In this document: positions 12,003 through 23,886 of the stretch, piece by piece | Numbering within the stretch: position 1 is the stretch's first letter | Layout: every line of letters begins with the position of its first letter | Source of the DNA: Turnera subulata | Taxonomy: Eukaryota; Streptophyta; Magnoliopsida; Malpighiales; Passifloraceae | NCBI GenBank assembly: GCA_028386065.3 | Contig: JAKUCV010002421.1 | Location: 42,458 to 106,457 of the forward strand | DNA: 64,000 nt | Reading direction: 5' to 3' | The notes under the pieces: model-generated | The model's database searches: none | What the model saw: only the letters and a program-made list of their open reading frames with translations | Told to the model about the DNA's origin: nothing | Position numbers and translations under genes: made by a program

Positions 12003-13706
12003 CTAAAGCCAATCACCCATGTATCTAATACCAATGGATCTAGTATGACCATCATGCTTCTGCTGTGTGAGCGACTTAGTTAAAGGATTTGCTACATTGT
12101 TCTTAGAAGGAACTTTGCACAGCCTCACATCGCCTCTATCAATATTCTCTCTAATAAGATGGTAGCGTCGGAGTATATGTTTGGATCTTTGGTGGTATCT
12201 AGGTTCTTGAGCCAGTGCGATTGTTCCACTGTTGTCAAACAAGAGCACAATCGGACGGTGAATGCTCGGAACCACCCCAAGTTCAGTTATGAACTTCTTA
12301 ATCCAAACAGCCTCTTTCGCTGCATCAGAGGCAGCTATGTATTCAGCCTCAGTGGTAGAATCGGCTACTGTCTCTTTCTTTGAACTCTTCAAGCATACAG
12401 CCCCACCTCCAAGACAAAACACATATCCTGACTGCGATCTAAAATCATCCATGTCGGTTTGGAAGCTAGCATCTGTGTAACCCTTTACAACAAGCTCATC
12501 AATGCTTCCGCATACGAGGAATGCATCCATAGTCCTTCTCAAGTACTTAAGGATGTTCTTAACCACTGTCCAGTGACCTTCACCGGGATCAGATTGATAT
12601 CTGCTTGTGACACTTAATGCATATGCGACATCTGGTCGAGTACATAGCGTGGCATACATGATAGATCCTATTGCTGATGCATAAGGGATCTTACTCATCT
12701 GCTCTCTCTCCTTAGATGTACTAGGACATTGATTCTTTGAGAGAGTTATGCCATGTGACATGGGCAAGAAACCTTTCTTGGAATCTTGCATGCTAAACCT
12801 TTTAAACACCTTGTCAATATATGTACTTTGACTTAGACCAAAAAGCCTTTTGGATCTATCTCTATAGATCTTTATGCCTAGCACATAGGTAGCTTCTTCT
12901 AAGTCCTTTATTGAAAAATTCTTTCCTAACCAAGTCTTTACAGATTGTAGTGTTGGAACATCATTCCCAATGAGTAGAATGTCGTCAACATACAATAGCA
13001 AGAAAACGATAGTGCTCCCACTAACATTCTTGTAAACACATGGCTCATCTTCATTTTTAATGAAACCAAACTGTTTGATTACTTCATCAAAACGAAGATT
13101 CCAACTCCTAGAAGCTTGCTTTAATCCATAAATAGATCTTTGCAATTTGCATACCTTATTAGCATTCTCTGGAGTGACAAAACCTTCAAGTTGTGTCATG
13201 TACACATCCTCTAAAAGATTTCCATTAAGGAAAGCGGTTTTGACATCCATCTGCCATACTTCATAATCATGGTATGCAGCTATAGCCAATAGAATCCGGA
13301 AGGATTTAACTATGGCAACTGGCAAAAAAGTTTCATCATAGTCAATACCATGAACTTGTTTGAAACCTTTCGCAACCAATCGCCCATTAAAAGTAATCAC
13401 ATTACCATCCATGTCGGTCTTTTTCTTAAAGACCCATTTGCACCCAATGGGTTTTACCTCTTCAGGTGGATCAACCAAGGTCCAAACCTTGTTTTCATAC
13501 ATGGATTCCATCTCTGTATTCATGGCCTCTAGCCACTTCTTAGAATCTGAACCCGTAATAGCCTGCTGATAGGAAGTGGGCTCATCTTCATCCATGAGCA
13601 TCACGTCTCCGGTATGAGTCAAAAGAAATCCATATCTCTCAGGCTCATATTGAGTACTACCAGATCTACGTGGTCCATGTGTTCCAGGTACAGGATTTTC
13701 ACCCAC
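12003..13706 (-). pseudogene. Copia Pol, reverse transcriptase and RNase H part
   Basis: 567 codons are open here. The reverse transcriptase part starts near residue 60 with W..AM..EM.S and the KWVFKKK block. It continues with WQMDVKTAFLNG and the catalytic YVDDILLIGND, all intact. RNase H follows, with GYTDASFQTD, a TTEAEYIAAS block and DNSGTIALAQ; it ends close to the 3' LTR, as usual in copia. It would copy the element's RNA into DNA inside virus-like particles. It is separated from the integrase frame by a lesion between 13707 and 13973, so it could not be made as part of the normal polyprotein. Best match in my memory is the Angela/Tork lineage. Confidence 0.92.
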
Positions 13707-13973
13707 AACAACTTGTGGTTCCTGTCCTTATTCCATCTCAATCTCTATAGCTTCTTGTTGTGCTCGAACTTCTTCGAGTTCTATTTTTCTCCCACTGATC
13801 TCTCTAGAAATAAATTCTCTTTCTAGAAAAATAGCAGTACGAGCAACAAACACTTTTTGCGCTGTGGGATTATAGAAATAATATCCTTTAGTTTCTTTAG
13901 GATATCCAACAAAAAGGCACTTGTCAGATTTAGGGCTGAGTTTGTCTGATGCTTGACGTCTTACGTAAGCCTC

Positions 13974-15473
13974 TCAACCCCAAATCTTCATAAAAGACAA
14001 ATTGGGACGTTTCCCAGTCCACATCTCAGATGGTGTCTTTTCAATCGATTTAGATGGAACACGGTTAAGTGTAAAGGCAGCAGTCAATAAAGCATGTCCC
14101 CAAAATGAAGAAGGAATTTCAGCTTGACTCATCATAGAACGAACCATGTCTAACAGAGTTCTATTTCTCCTTTCAGATACACCATTCCGTTGAGGTATAC
14201 CTGGTGGAGTAAGTTGTGATACTATACCACATTCCTTTAGATGATCAAGAAATTCTCTGTCAAAGTATTCACCTTCTCGATCAGATCGAAGCATTTTAAT
14301 ACTCTTACCAAGTTGATTCTGTACTTCATTCTTGAATTCTTTGAACTTTTCAAAGGATTCTGACTTATGCTTCGTAAGATACACATAGCCATATCTACTA
14401 TAATCATCAGCAAATGTAATGAAGTACTGAAATCCACCTCTAGCCTGTGTTGACATAGGCCCACATACATCAGAATGTATAAGGCCTATCAAGTCTGAAG
14501 CCCTTTCACCTTTACCGGCAAAAGAAGCCTTCGTCATTTTGCCCAATAAACATGACTCACATGTCTCATATGATTCAAAATCAAATGAGTCTAAAAGCCC
14601 ATCCTTATGGAGTTTAGAAATACGAGTCTCGTTTATATGGCCCAAACGACAATGCCAGAGATAGGTTGTATTAGAATCGTTTAATTTAACCTTCTTCAAG
14701 TTAATGTTATAGATTGAGGTTTCTCGGTTTAGAACGTACAAACCATTGCTTAAATATGCATCACCATAATAAATATCATTCAAATAAATAGAACAACAGT
14801 TGTTCTTCATTACGAATGAAAAACCCTTCTTGTCCAGACAAGAGACAGAAATCATATTCCTGTTTATAGTTGGTACATAATAACAATCATCAAGTTCCAA
14901 ATCCAAACCAATCGGTAAAGATAGATAATAAGTCCCTACAGCTAATGCAGCAACTCTTGCTCCATTTCCAACGCGCAGGTCCACTTCACCCTTTGCTAAT
15001 CTTCTACTCTTTCTCAGATCCTGCACATTTACACAAATGTGAGAACCACATCCGGTATCTAATACCCACGATGCAGCGATATAAATATTAGCTTCTATAA
15101 CAAGAATACCTGATGTGGAAGTCTTACTTCCCTTCTGTTTCTTCACCTCCTCAAGGTAAATAGGGCAGTTACGCTTCCAATGGCCAGGTTTCTTGCAATG
15201 GAAACATTGTCCTTCCTTTGCAATACCACCTTTGGATTTCAGCACATGTGAACGAGAAGATGCACATGAACCAAACTTTTTGGTAGATTTCTTCTTCTTG
15301 TTAAACTTGGCTTTTCCCTTTCCTTTGCCATTTCCAACCATCAAAATATTGTTGGATTTATTTGCCTTCATCTGTTGCTCAACTATTCCCAACATGTTAA
15401 GCAACTCAGACAAAGATTTGTCAAGATGATTCATATTGAAATTCATGACAAAGTGGCTGTAACTATCCGGCAA
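13974..15473 (-). pseudogene. Copia Gag C-terminus, protease and integrase part
   Basis: 499 codons are open. In order they show the end of Gag with a zinc knuckle CFHCKKPGHWKRNC (about residues 88-101), the protease site VLDTGCGSH, a GAG-pre-integrase block with LWHCRLGHI, and a C..C pair ESCLLGKM. The integrase core follows with HSDVCGP, FITFADDYSRYGYVY and LRSDREGEY. A GIPQRNGVSERRNRTL segment carries the last acidic residue of the catalytic triad. The frame ends at 13974 before the reverse transcriptase, so a stop or frameshift breaks the polyprotein. Confidence 0.9.
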
Positions 15474-15506
15474 CGATTGCAGGACAAGATCGACGGCTAG
15501 CTCTCT

Positions 15507-15968
15507 TTACAAAGGAAAACCTAGGCCTTCAAGGCTCTTAATGTATCCAATCATTTTGAGTACATGAGGTCTAACGGGTGATGACTCAGCCATCTTGTAT
15601 TGGAATAATGCCTTTAAGGTCTCATACCTCTCATGCCTAGCTTGCTCTTCAAAGAGCATTTTCAGGTGTTCGATCATATCGAAAGCACCCAAGTTCTCAT
15701 GTTGCTTCTGAAGCTCAGAGTCTATGGAGATAACCATAAGGCAAGCAACATCCAATACTTCATCAACATGCTTCTTGTAAGCATCCTTTTCTGCCCTAGG
15801 AGCATTAGGTGCCGGTTCATTAGAAACAGGCCCTTCAAGGACATACAATTTCTTTTCTTGCTTGAGGACTATCCTCAAATTGCGGTGCCATTTAAGGAAA
15901 TTATTCCCTTTCAGTTTTTCCTTCTCAAGGATTGATCACAGCGACATAGTACTTGTGTTTTGTGCCAT
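15507..15968 (-). pseudogene. Copia Gag, N-terminal part
   Basis: The likely start is the ATG whose complement lies at 15966-15968. A stop codon occurs at about the tenth codon, then the frame stays open to 15507. It carries the LKWHRNLRIVLKQEKKLYVL block and the DEVLDVACLMVISID and F..ARHERYETLKALFQYKM blocks of copia UBN2-type Gag. It is separated from the next frame by a small frameshift near 15475-15506. Gag would form the particle that packages the RNA; here it is defective. Confidence 0.85.
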
Positions 15969-16631
15969 GATAATTCTACAATGATCAATTCACACAAAAT
16001 CAGAGTCATGTATAAAATCATTTAACAAGAAATTTTATTAAATGATACTCCCACTATATAAATCAAGATAATAATAAATGGGGCAAGATCCATATTTCAC
16101 TATAAGATAAGTTAGCTTTGGCTAATCACTTATATCATAGTTATTTAGGTAGACAACTCTTTGTCAATTACATCTCATGTAACTCTTGGATAGTTTAGTG
16201 AACAACTCTTGTTCTTGTCTTTCTCATAGACTTATCTCAACTCTTTTCCTCTAAGTCCCCAATCCTATTGAGATGACTTAGTTAAGTTCAACCCATGACA
16301 AGCAATTTGGATATTACAGTTATCCCATCACATCTTGCTAGGATAAAAATTGGCACTTTGCTTCGGCAAACTTACCAAGTGTTGATCTAAGCATAGATGA
16401 GTGCTTATCAATGGAAGGCAACACATGAGGAACTTAATATTTACATCAACAAATTATATCCATACATAACATGCATGTAATTAACAAATTACATATCGCA
16501 TATACAATAACTATGCATCATATATAACCAATACCAAGCTATGTGACATGGTTATAAAAGGATAAACATGTTAACAAGCAATCAACTTGTAAGTCAAATT
16601 ACATACAAAACCGCATGCAGATTCTAAGGAT

Positions 16632-16800
16632 GTAACCGAAATCACTTACAAAACTGCGGACAGTAGGATTTTGTTACCCAAATCACTTACAAAACTGCAA
16701 ACAGTAGGATTTTGTAACCCAAATCACTTACGAAACTGCAGACAGTAGGATTTTGTAACCCAAATCACTTATGAAATTGCGGGCAGAATAATGCTGTAAG
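16632..16800 (-). repeat. 41-bp tandem repeats in the copia leader
   Basis: Four head-to-tail copies, period 41 bp, share 'AAATCACTTACAAAACTGC' followed by 'ACAGTAGGATTTTGTAACCC' (starts near 16639, 16680, 16721 and 16762, the last copy partial). They lie in the untranslated leader between the 5' LTR and gag. No function is visible. Confidence 0.85.
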
Positions 16801-17015
16801 TGAGAGCGCCTACAAATTGACAACTCCAACCAAAACAGAACCGACTTCAACATATCACATATATCAAAATCATAATAATGTAGTTTAAGCATACTATCAA
16901 CATAAGCATATTAAACTATGACCAAGTTCTGTCATATACACAATCATGATCAAGCCACATCACATATATCATATCATACATATAAACAACTAATTCGGTT
17001 TAGTGTTTCACAAGA

Positions 17016-17028
17016 GGCTCCGCTACCA
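17016..17028 (-). other. Primer-binding site of the copia element
   Basis: One base after the 5' LTR, on the minus strand, is TGGTAGCGGAGCC. The position is right for a tRNA primer. It differs at two places from the usual initiator-methionine primer site TGGTATCAGAGC and is identical over 12 bases to the sites at 20149, 35366 and 62614. Confidence 0.75.
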
Positions 17029-17029
17029 C

Positions 17030-18537
17030 TGTAAGTAACCGGGTATGCAAACTTAGAGTTAAACACACAGCGGAATAAAGCCTGGAATTAATGGAGGATC
17101 CATGTGAAACGGGATAAATCGAATAGCAAGATTTTCGTACCTGGTTTGGTTGAGATCTTTCACTCAACTGATGATCCGAATCAGCAAGAAGTGGACAAAA
17201 TCCGACTCCTCTACGGTATCCACACGAACCGTTGATGACTGCTAGCAACAGTCTCACGATCACTAACCCGAGCACTCCCAAACCGCAGTGCTAGCTGCAG
17301 AATTTCTGAGAGCTAGAGACTAGAGAGTTTGATGTGTTTTTCAAGTATGAAGTGAGTGTGTTAAGTCTGAAATGAATGTGCATAATCTGATTATACACTC
17401 CATCCTTTTATACACACTTGTAATGCATAGTTTAATGAGACAATGACCAACATCATCATGCATTAACCATCATGATTATGCCTTATCTCTAATCATGTCT
17501 CCACTATGCCTTAATGCTCCACTAAGCATTAATTATATATATCATCATATATATGGGATTACACATCATATGGCATTAATTCTGGTAATTAGTGAACCAA
17601 ATCAACCCAAAATGACCCGGTCCAACTATGGTCTAACTACTAGCTCAATATCCTAGTCGAACCATGTTCTAACCATTAGCTCGAATCAACAGCTCTAAGT
17701 GTGTGACCCTGTAGGCACTTGTGACGTTTGTCAATAATTGCAAACTCTCATTTACAATTATAAACGATGAGCGGTGTCTAGCAACATATCATTGCTACCC
17801 AAGCGACAAGATCAATACTGATTCATTATGCCTCAGAAAAATGTCATTTTCCTTTCGTCACATTATGAAGTTCAAACACGAGACATGGAATATGTCATTC
17901 TCGTATATGTTTAATCTAAGGTTTCTACATCCCCGAGTTAACTACGTAAAACAGAAACAAATGATATCCCCATATCACTTAATCTGAGCATGGCCATGCA
18001 TTTACAGTTCAACTCAATCAAGGAGCCCAACTGATAATATTCCCGTTATAGGGGTTGGATGAATTCCATCTTGATCATACAAAACCCGCTACACATTATA
18101 TCATATACCCAATGATTACTCTTAGGTCTACTCATTTACGAATGACTAAGAGTAATATCAAAGTATACGACTCACATGTTGGGAACCTTGATGTTCTCAA
18201 GTCTAAGGACAATACATATAAGAACCACTAGTGACAATATGAGTCCATGCAGTGTTCTTATGTTGGGCCAGTCCAGTCCACAAGTTCTCTAACTTGTACC
18301 CCCGTATGTAGAACTCATATCCCATATGATTCTCAACATACTCTAGTCTTAATTTATTATTACAACCCATCCATAATAATAATCGACTAGGGACAATTCA
18401 AGAATATAAAATATTCTTAGGTCATAAATATGTGCAAGCATTTATCACTGATAAACATATTTATTGGAATAAAACCTTAATAAATATACCTGACTATATA
18501 ATCATCCAATGGTTGGCTTTTGGGCATTACACTAACA
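17030..18537 (-). repeat. 5' LTR of the copia element
   Basis: 1508 bp, begins TGTAAGTAACCGGG on the plus strand and ends CATTACACTAACA. It is the fuller of the two LTRs at its left end, since it keeps the 'CAAACTTAGAGTTAAACACA' stretch missing from the other. Confidence 0.92.
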
Positions 18538-20146
18538 CCGTCATCTTGCTTCTCAATAGGGAGGAGCTGCTTGTGGAGAACTGTGACGGAGGACCAGAGA
18601 GCTTTGCCTATTTGCGCGTGCGTCTGGTGAGTTGGGAATGAGCTCGCCGTCGCCTGGTAAGCCTCGCCACCGTCCCTGCTCTTCGTCTCTTTTTCTTTTT
18701 CTTTCTTTTGGGTATTGATATCGGGTATGATGCCTTGTTGTCGGGGATGAGTGGACGGTGTTCAGTGTTCGGTGGTGGGCTTGGTGCATGCGTGGTGGTT
18801 GCTTGTAGCAGCGAGGTTGCAGGCCTGAGTTTTGGTGCCGGATCTTCTTGTTGTTGGTGGCCGAGACCTTGGTAGAGGATTTTGGCAGTGGGTTGCAGAA
18901 CTTGGAGTCATAGTTCAATCGGGTTGAGGCCTTCGAGTTCGGTTCTGGCTCTGGATGTACTTGAGGAGTAGCTAGATGGAGTGCTAGCTTCTAGATGATT
19001 TCAGGTGAGGACATATAAACCTTTGTATGCGTTACTGCCTACAATACTCGGTTAATTGACATGACATATAAAGTGGTAATAATATTTGTTTGGCATTGAT
19101 TGCTGTGTGTTGGTGTCTGCTTTGTTCATGTTGTGTGCTCGGTATGATGAGATCTTATTGTTATGCACCTGATTACTTGTATTGTGTGCCTGTCGTGATA
19201 TACTATGCCTGTCGAGCACGATTTGATCTGTTATAAAATATAACAAGTTATATGATTTTTTGGTTGTGTGGTGAATTGTGGCCGGAGGCCCGGACTTGAG
19301 AATAAGATGTTAAACTCACTCAACCCTGAACAATCAAAATGTATGGCACACATAATTGTTTAAGCACAATTGAGAATAACATACTAAAAGAATACTACTG
19401 CGGGGCTGTTGACTGGTTGGTTATATTTGAGCTTATGCCCTGACTTGGGTTGATGCCCGAATTTTACTTGGACTTATATCCTGACTTGGGTTTATACCCT
19501 GATTGACTTGGGCTTAGTCCCTGATTGACTTGGCTTGGTCCCTGATTGACTTGGGCTTAGTCCCTGATTGTATTTGGGCTTAAGCCCTAGCTGTCTTTAC
19601 AGACGTAACCGAGCTCGACGCACGCAGTAGAGGCCCTAAATAATAAAATACTCAAACCATGATAAGATATTTAACGATAATAAACAATCATCTCTGAAAA
19701 GTCAACTAAGCATGATAACTAACAGATAAATCTGTATTGTGCACAGCGACTTGATTTGTGCACTGTGGCGGTGACTGCCAGGTAATGATGTGGTTGTAGT
19801 TGATTTGTATTGTATACTTTGGTTTATTTTTTTATGGTGAGACAGTGGTTTGGTCTCACCCCTTACATCTTTACACAGGTTGCCTGATCATCGTTCAGGA
19901 GAGCATATCGGCATTTTGGCGGTGCTTTCCTCTCGTCGGGTCGGATCCATAGTGTCCATTATGTTCATGTTTCTTTATGTATTTGTCTTCCGCTGTATAC
20001 TTGTTTCTTATTATTTATTATATGATTTACGGTGTAATTGTAAGAATGATTAAGATGTTTGTATCGTATCCCGGGTATAAGGGTATTTTGGTCAATTCAC
20101 ATTTTATAATTAATTAAATTGAAAAATTTGGGATACGGGTGTTTCA

Positions 20147-21565
20147 GTTGGTAGCGGAGCAGGCTGTAGATCCTATAGGGATGTTTGGATACGTTTTGTG
20201 ATCTTGTGTGGATAAGTCTGCTCCTTTTGGCGTTGTGTGTTGCATTGTCATATGAATTCATATAGTGAGTCGTACTATGGATCCGGTGGAGGACACGCAC
20301 CTGCTGAGGGTCGTAGCGGCCCGATATTGTCATTGAATTGACATGCTTGCCATTATAGCTTAGGATGTAGCAAAGTTTATTTTGTGGAATATCCACTGTT
20401 TTGTCAGAGTCGGTGTAGACTTTTGACTCTTTGCTTATGTTTCTTGTCTGTGTGGAACTGGCCAATACAAGTAAGAACCATCGGTTTATTTTTGTATGTT
20501 ATGTCTGTCAAGAGATGATCTGGTATGATGCTGGTGGATATGATTGTTGTAATCTTGGTGATCATGTTATTTGTGGAGTAATTTGCTGAGCTCGAGGATT
20601 TGAATTTATTTGTGAATAATAATATGAATTTAACCTTGTTCGGAGTTCGAAATGATAACTTCTTGAATTAATTTGAGGTTGATCTAATGGTTTATTTAGG
20701 GGAAATATCTTTTAATGGTACTTGAGGTACTTAGCTTTGTTGGGATTAGAAATATTAATTGTGGTTGTGATTAAAAAGCTTTGATCATGAGGATGCCGAT
20801 AGTTTGTTTATAATGGGGGTTTGATTTTGAGATGATCTCGGGAATTGTGAATTTATCGCTAGTAGGTAATTATGTGATGAGACATACAGTGATGTTTTAA
20901 ATTCTTTATTTATGAAACTTTGATGGTTGTGCTAATTATGGGTTGAGTGATAGACTTATGAGTATCAGTTATGAAAGGATGTTTGGATCTTGAGGAATCC
21001 AAGGTATAGAATTATCGTTGTGATATTTCGGTATTGATCGGGTTCTAGTGCCTAAGGGATGATCCAAGATATATACGATTTTGGCTGAATTGGTATGTGA
21101 AAAAGAAAATATTTTGAGGTTCAGAATATGAAATAGATTATGGATTTTTGGTCTTCAGATATTCACAATGGGAGTGATGATCTTTTTACTTAGGTAACAA
21201 TTTGGGGTTCTGTATTTGAGGATATGTTTAATGGGTTAAAAGATTGGATATATTTGGTGAGCGTTAATAAATGAAATTGTCTTTGGATTCTGGTATTATC
21301 TATGGTGATGATGATTGGATAAAACTCTTGGGTTAGTGCTTTAATCTTATGCTCTTTAGATCATGTTTGACTAAAGTCGATCATTGACTTAGTGTATCGG
21401 AGTTCTTGCTTGGACATGTGATTGATGGTCATGACGGTTTTACTTGGTAGTTTTGGCCGACGGTACTTTGATACCGGATAATACTTGTTTGTGTCAGTTA
21501 AGTACTTGGTTGCTTGACTTGTTATGTAAATTTCGAGGACGAAATTTTGTTAAGCGGGGTAGAAC
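20147..21565 (+). other. Internal region of the non-autonomous chromovirus-like element
   Basis: A primer-binding site TGGTAGCGGAGC lies at 20149-20160. Shortly after it an ATG at 20277 opens only about 19 codons (MDPVEDTHLLRVVAARYCH), probably the stub of gag. The rest has no coding frame of note. It ends with a CGAGGACGAAATTTTG motif and a purine-rich tract AAGCGGGGTAGAA just before the right LTR. The same sequence, similar in order and length, is found at 62612-64000. Confidence 0.75.
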
Positions 21566-23886
21566 TATAACGCCCCGAATTTTTGGTATTTAAATCTTAC
21601 GAAATTTTTGAAAATTTTTATTTACAATTTTACCCTTGCAGAATTTCCAGTATTTATGGTTAAGGAAATGTTTCATTACTTCGAAAATATTATACTGATA
21701 TTATTACTATTATTATTCCGATGTGGGAATTAATTCTTATTTAGAATTGGCTATGAATTTTATTCGTTTGTGTCTGGTGTAGTTTTGACCAAAACTACCT
21801 TGTTTTGGGAAAGGTAGAACACAAAACACAATGGGGTATGTGTTTTGACCAACGTGTTGACTAGGAGAGGGGGGAGATAGATGAAACGACGCCGTTTGCT
21901 AACGAAACGACGCCGCTTTGTGTACATGGCCGAACCCTAGGGTTTCCCTAGGTATAAATTCATCTCTTTTCTTCTCTTTCCTCAATTCTCTCTTTTTTTT
22001 TTTTTCTTTCTCTGAGTTCGGCTGCTCCTTCCCTATCTCTCCACTTCCCTCTTATCTCTTCTCGTTTACAAATCACCGCCACCTCCACATCTTCCTTTTT
22101 CGTTCACGGCAATGAACGCCGCCACATCTTCGTCTTCTTTATTCTTCTTTTCTCTTTGCTGTTTTGCTCGCTGCTAGTCGCCACCGTTGCTGCTGTCGGT
22201 CAAAGGAGAGATTGTGTGGTCTGTCTCGCGTCATCAAGTCAAAGCCACACTTACATGCAGTGTTGTCGCTGCCGCTTCTCTCTCCCACCATCACGTCATC
22301 GTCGTCTTGCTTCTCAATAAGGAGGAGCTGCTCGTGGAGAACTGTGACGGAGGACCAGAGAGCTTGCCCGACTTGCGCTTCCGACTGGTGAGTTGGGAAT
22401 GAGCTCGCCGCTGCCTGGTAAGCCTCGCCACCGTCCCTGCTCTTCATCTCTTTTTCTTTTTCTTTATTTTGGGTATTGATATCGGGTCTAATGCCTTGTT
22501 GTCGGGGACGAGTGGACGGTGTTCAGTGTTCGGTGGTGGGCTCAGTGCGTGCGTGGTGGTTGCTCGTAGCAGCGAGGTTGTAGGCCTGAGTTTTGGTGCC
22601 GGATCATCGTGTTGTTTGTGGCCGAGACCTTGGTAGAGGATTCTGGCAGTGGGTTGCAGAACTTGGAGTCATAGTTCAATTGGGTTGAGGCCTTCGAGTT
22701 CGGTTCTAGCTCTGGATGTACTTGAGGAGTAGCTAGATGGAGTGCTAGCTTCTAGATGATTTCAGGTGAGGACATATAAAACTTTGTATGCGTTTTTGCC
22801 TATAATACTCGGTTAATTGACATGACATATGAGGTGGTAATAATATTTGTTTGGCATTGAATGCTGTGTGTTGGTGTCTGCTGTGTTGATGTTGTGTGCT
22901 CGGTGTGATGAGATCTTATTATTATGCACCTGATTACTTGTTTTGTGTGCCCGTCGCGATATACTATGCCTATCGAGCATGATTTGATCTGTTATGAAAT
23001 ATAACAAGTTATATGATTTTGTGGTTGTGTGGTGAATTGTGGCCGGAGGCCCGGACTTGAGAATAAGATGTTAAACTCACACAACCCTGAACATTCAAAA
23101 TGTATGGCACACATAATTGTTTAAGCACAATTGAGAATAACATACTAAAAGAATACTACTGCGGGGCTGTTGACCGGTTGGTTATATTTGGGCTTATGCC
23201 CTGACTTGGGTTGATGCCCTGATTTTACTTGGACTTATGTCCTGACTTGGGTTTATAGCCTGATTGACTTGGGTTTGGTCCCTGATTGACTTGGGCTTAG
23301 TCCCTAATTGTATTTGGGCTTAAGCGCTGGTTGTCTGTAAAGACGTAACCGAGCTCGACGCACGCATTAGAGGCCCTAAATAATAAAATACTCAAACCAT
23401 AATAAGATATTTAACGAAAATAAAGGATCATCTCTGAAAATCCAATTAAGCATGATAACTAACAGATAAATCTGTGTTGTGCACGGCGGCTTGATTTGTG
23501 CACTGTGGCAGTGATTGCCAGGTAATGATGTGGTTGTAGTTGATTTGTATTGTATACTTTGGTTTATTTTTTTTATGGTGAGACAGTGGTTTGGTCTCAC
23601 CCCTTACATCTTTACACAGGTTGCCTGATCATCGGTCAGGAGTGCATATCGGCAGGTGGCGCTGCTTTCCTCTCGTCGGGTCGGATCCATAGTGTCCATT
23701 ATGTTCATGTTTCTTTATGTATTTGTCTTCCGCTGCATACTTGTATCTTATTATTTATTATATGATTTACGGTGTAATTGTAAGAATGATTAAGCTGTTT
23801 ATATCGTATCCCGGGTATAAGGGTCTTTTGGTCATTTCACATTTTATAATTAATTAAATTAAAAAATTTGGGATACGGGTGTTTCA
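21566..23886 (+). repeat. Right (3') LTR of the chromovirus-like element
   Basis: 2321 bp. The first two bases are TA instead of TG (21566-21567). It keeps the AACGACGCCGTTT motif, a telo-box palindrome AACCCTAGGGTTT (21933-21945) and a TATAAA box (21953-21958) followed by a pyrimidine-rich leader. 22-bp repeats with GACTTGGGTTTGGTCCCTGA lie around 23182-23325. The end GTGTTTCA is followed by the target duplication. Confidence 0.88.

Larger units (their letters stand above)
10467..18537 (-). mobile_element. Ty1/copia retrotransposon, Angela/Tork-like, minus strand
   Basis: LTRs at 10467-11988 (3') and 17030-18537 (5') are flanked by a perfect 5-bp target duplication CCGTC (10462-10466 and 18538-18542). 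The termini are TGTAAG...TAACA on the plus strand. Between them lie, in minus-strand order, gag, protease, integrase, reverse transcriptase and RNase H, the copia order. The polypurine tract (complement of ATCTCCCACTTGC, 11989-12001) borders the 3' LTR. The reading frame has several lesions, so the copy looks dead, but most motifs survive. It sits inside the left LTR of the chromovirus-like element and is therefore younger than it. Confidence 0.95.
9715..20146 (+). repeat. Left (5') LTR of the chromovirus-like element, split by the copia insertion
   Basis: The LTR consists of 9715-10466 and 18543-20146 (about 2356 bp together), matching 21566-23886 along its length. It contains the palindrome AAACGACGTCGTTT (10047-10060), a telo-box palindrome AACCCTAGGGTTT (10096-10108), a decayed TATA box (TATGAA where the right LTR has TATAAA), a pyrimidine-rich leader, and a run of 22-bp repeats with GGGCTTAGTCCCTGA (about 19490-19585). 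It has no coding function that I recognise. Confidence 0.85.
9715..23886 (+). mobile_element. Non-autonomous chromovirus-like LTR retrotransposon, interrupted by a copia element
   Basis: Two long LTRs of about 2.35 kb (9715-20146 with the copia insertion removed, and 21566-23886) enclose only 1.42 kb of internal DNA. The element starts TGTAACACCCC and ends GATACGGGTGTTTCA. Its 5-bp target duplication AGGTA is intact on both sides (9710-9714 and 23887-23891). A primer-binding site and a polypurine tract are present. There is no gag-pol; the tract before the 3' LTR, with its 'TTTCGAGGACGAAATT' motif, is typical of Tekay/Del-type chromoviruses. The same internal region occurs in the copy at 62612-64000, so the deletion derivative has multiplied as a family. 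It disrupts the PMD-type gene. Confidence 0.85.
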
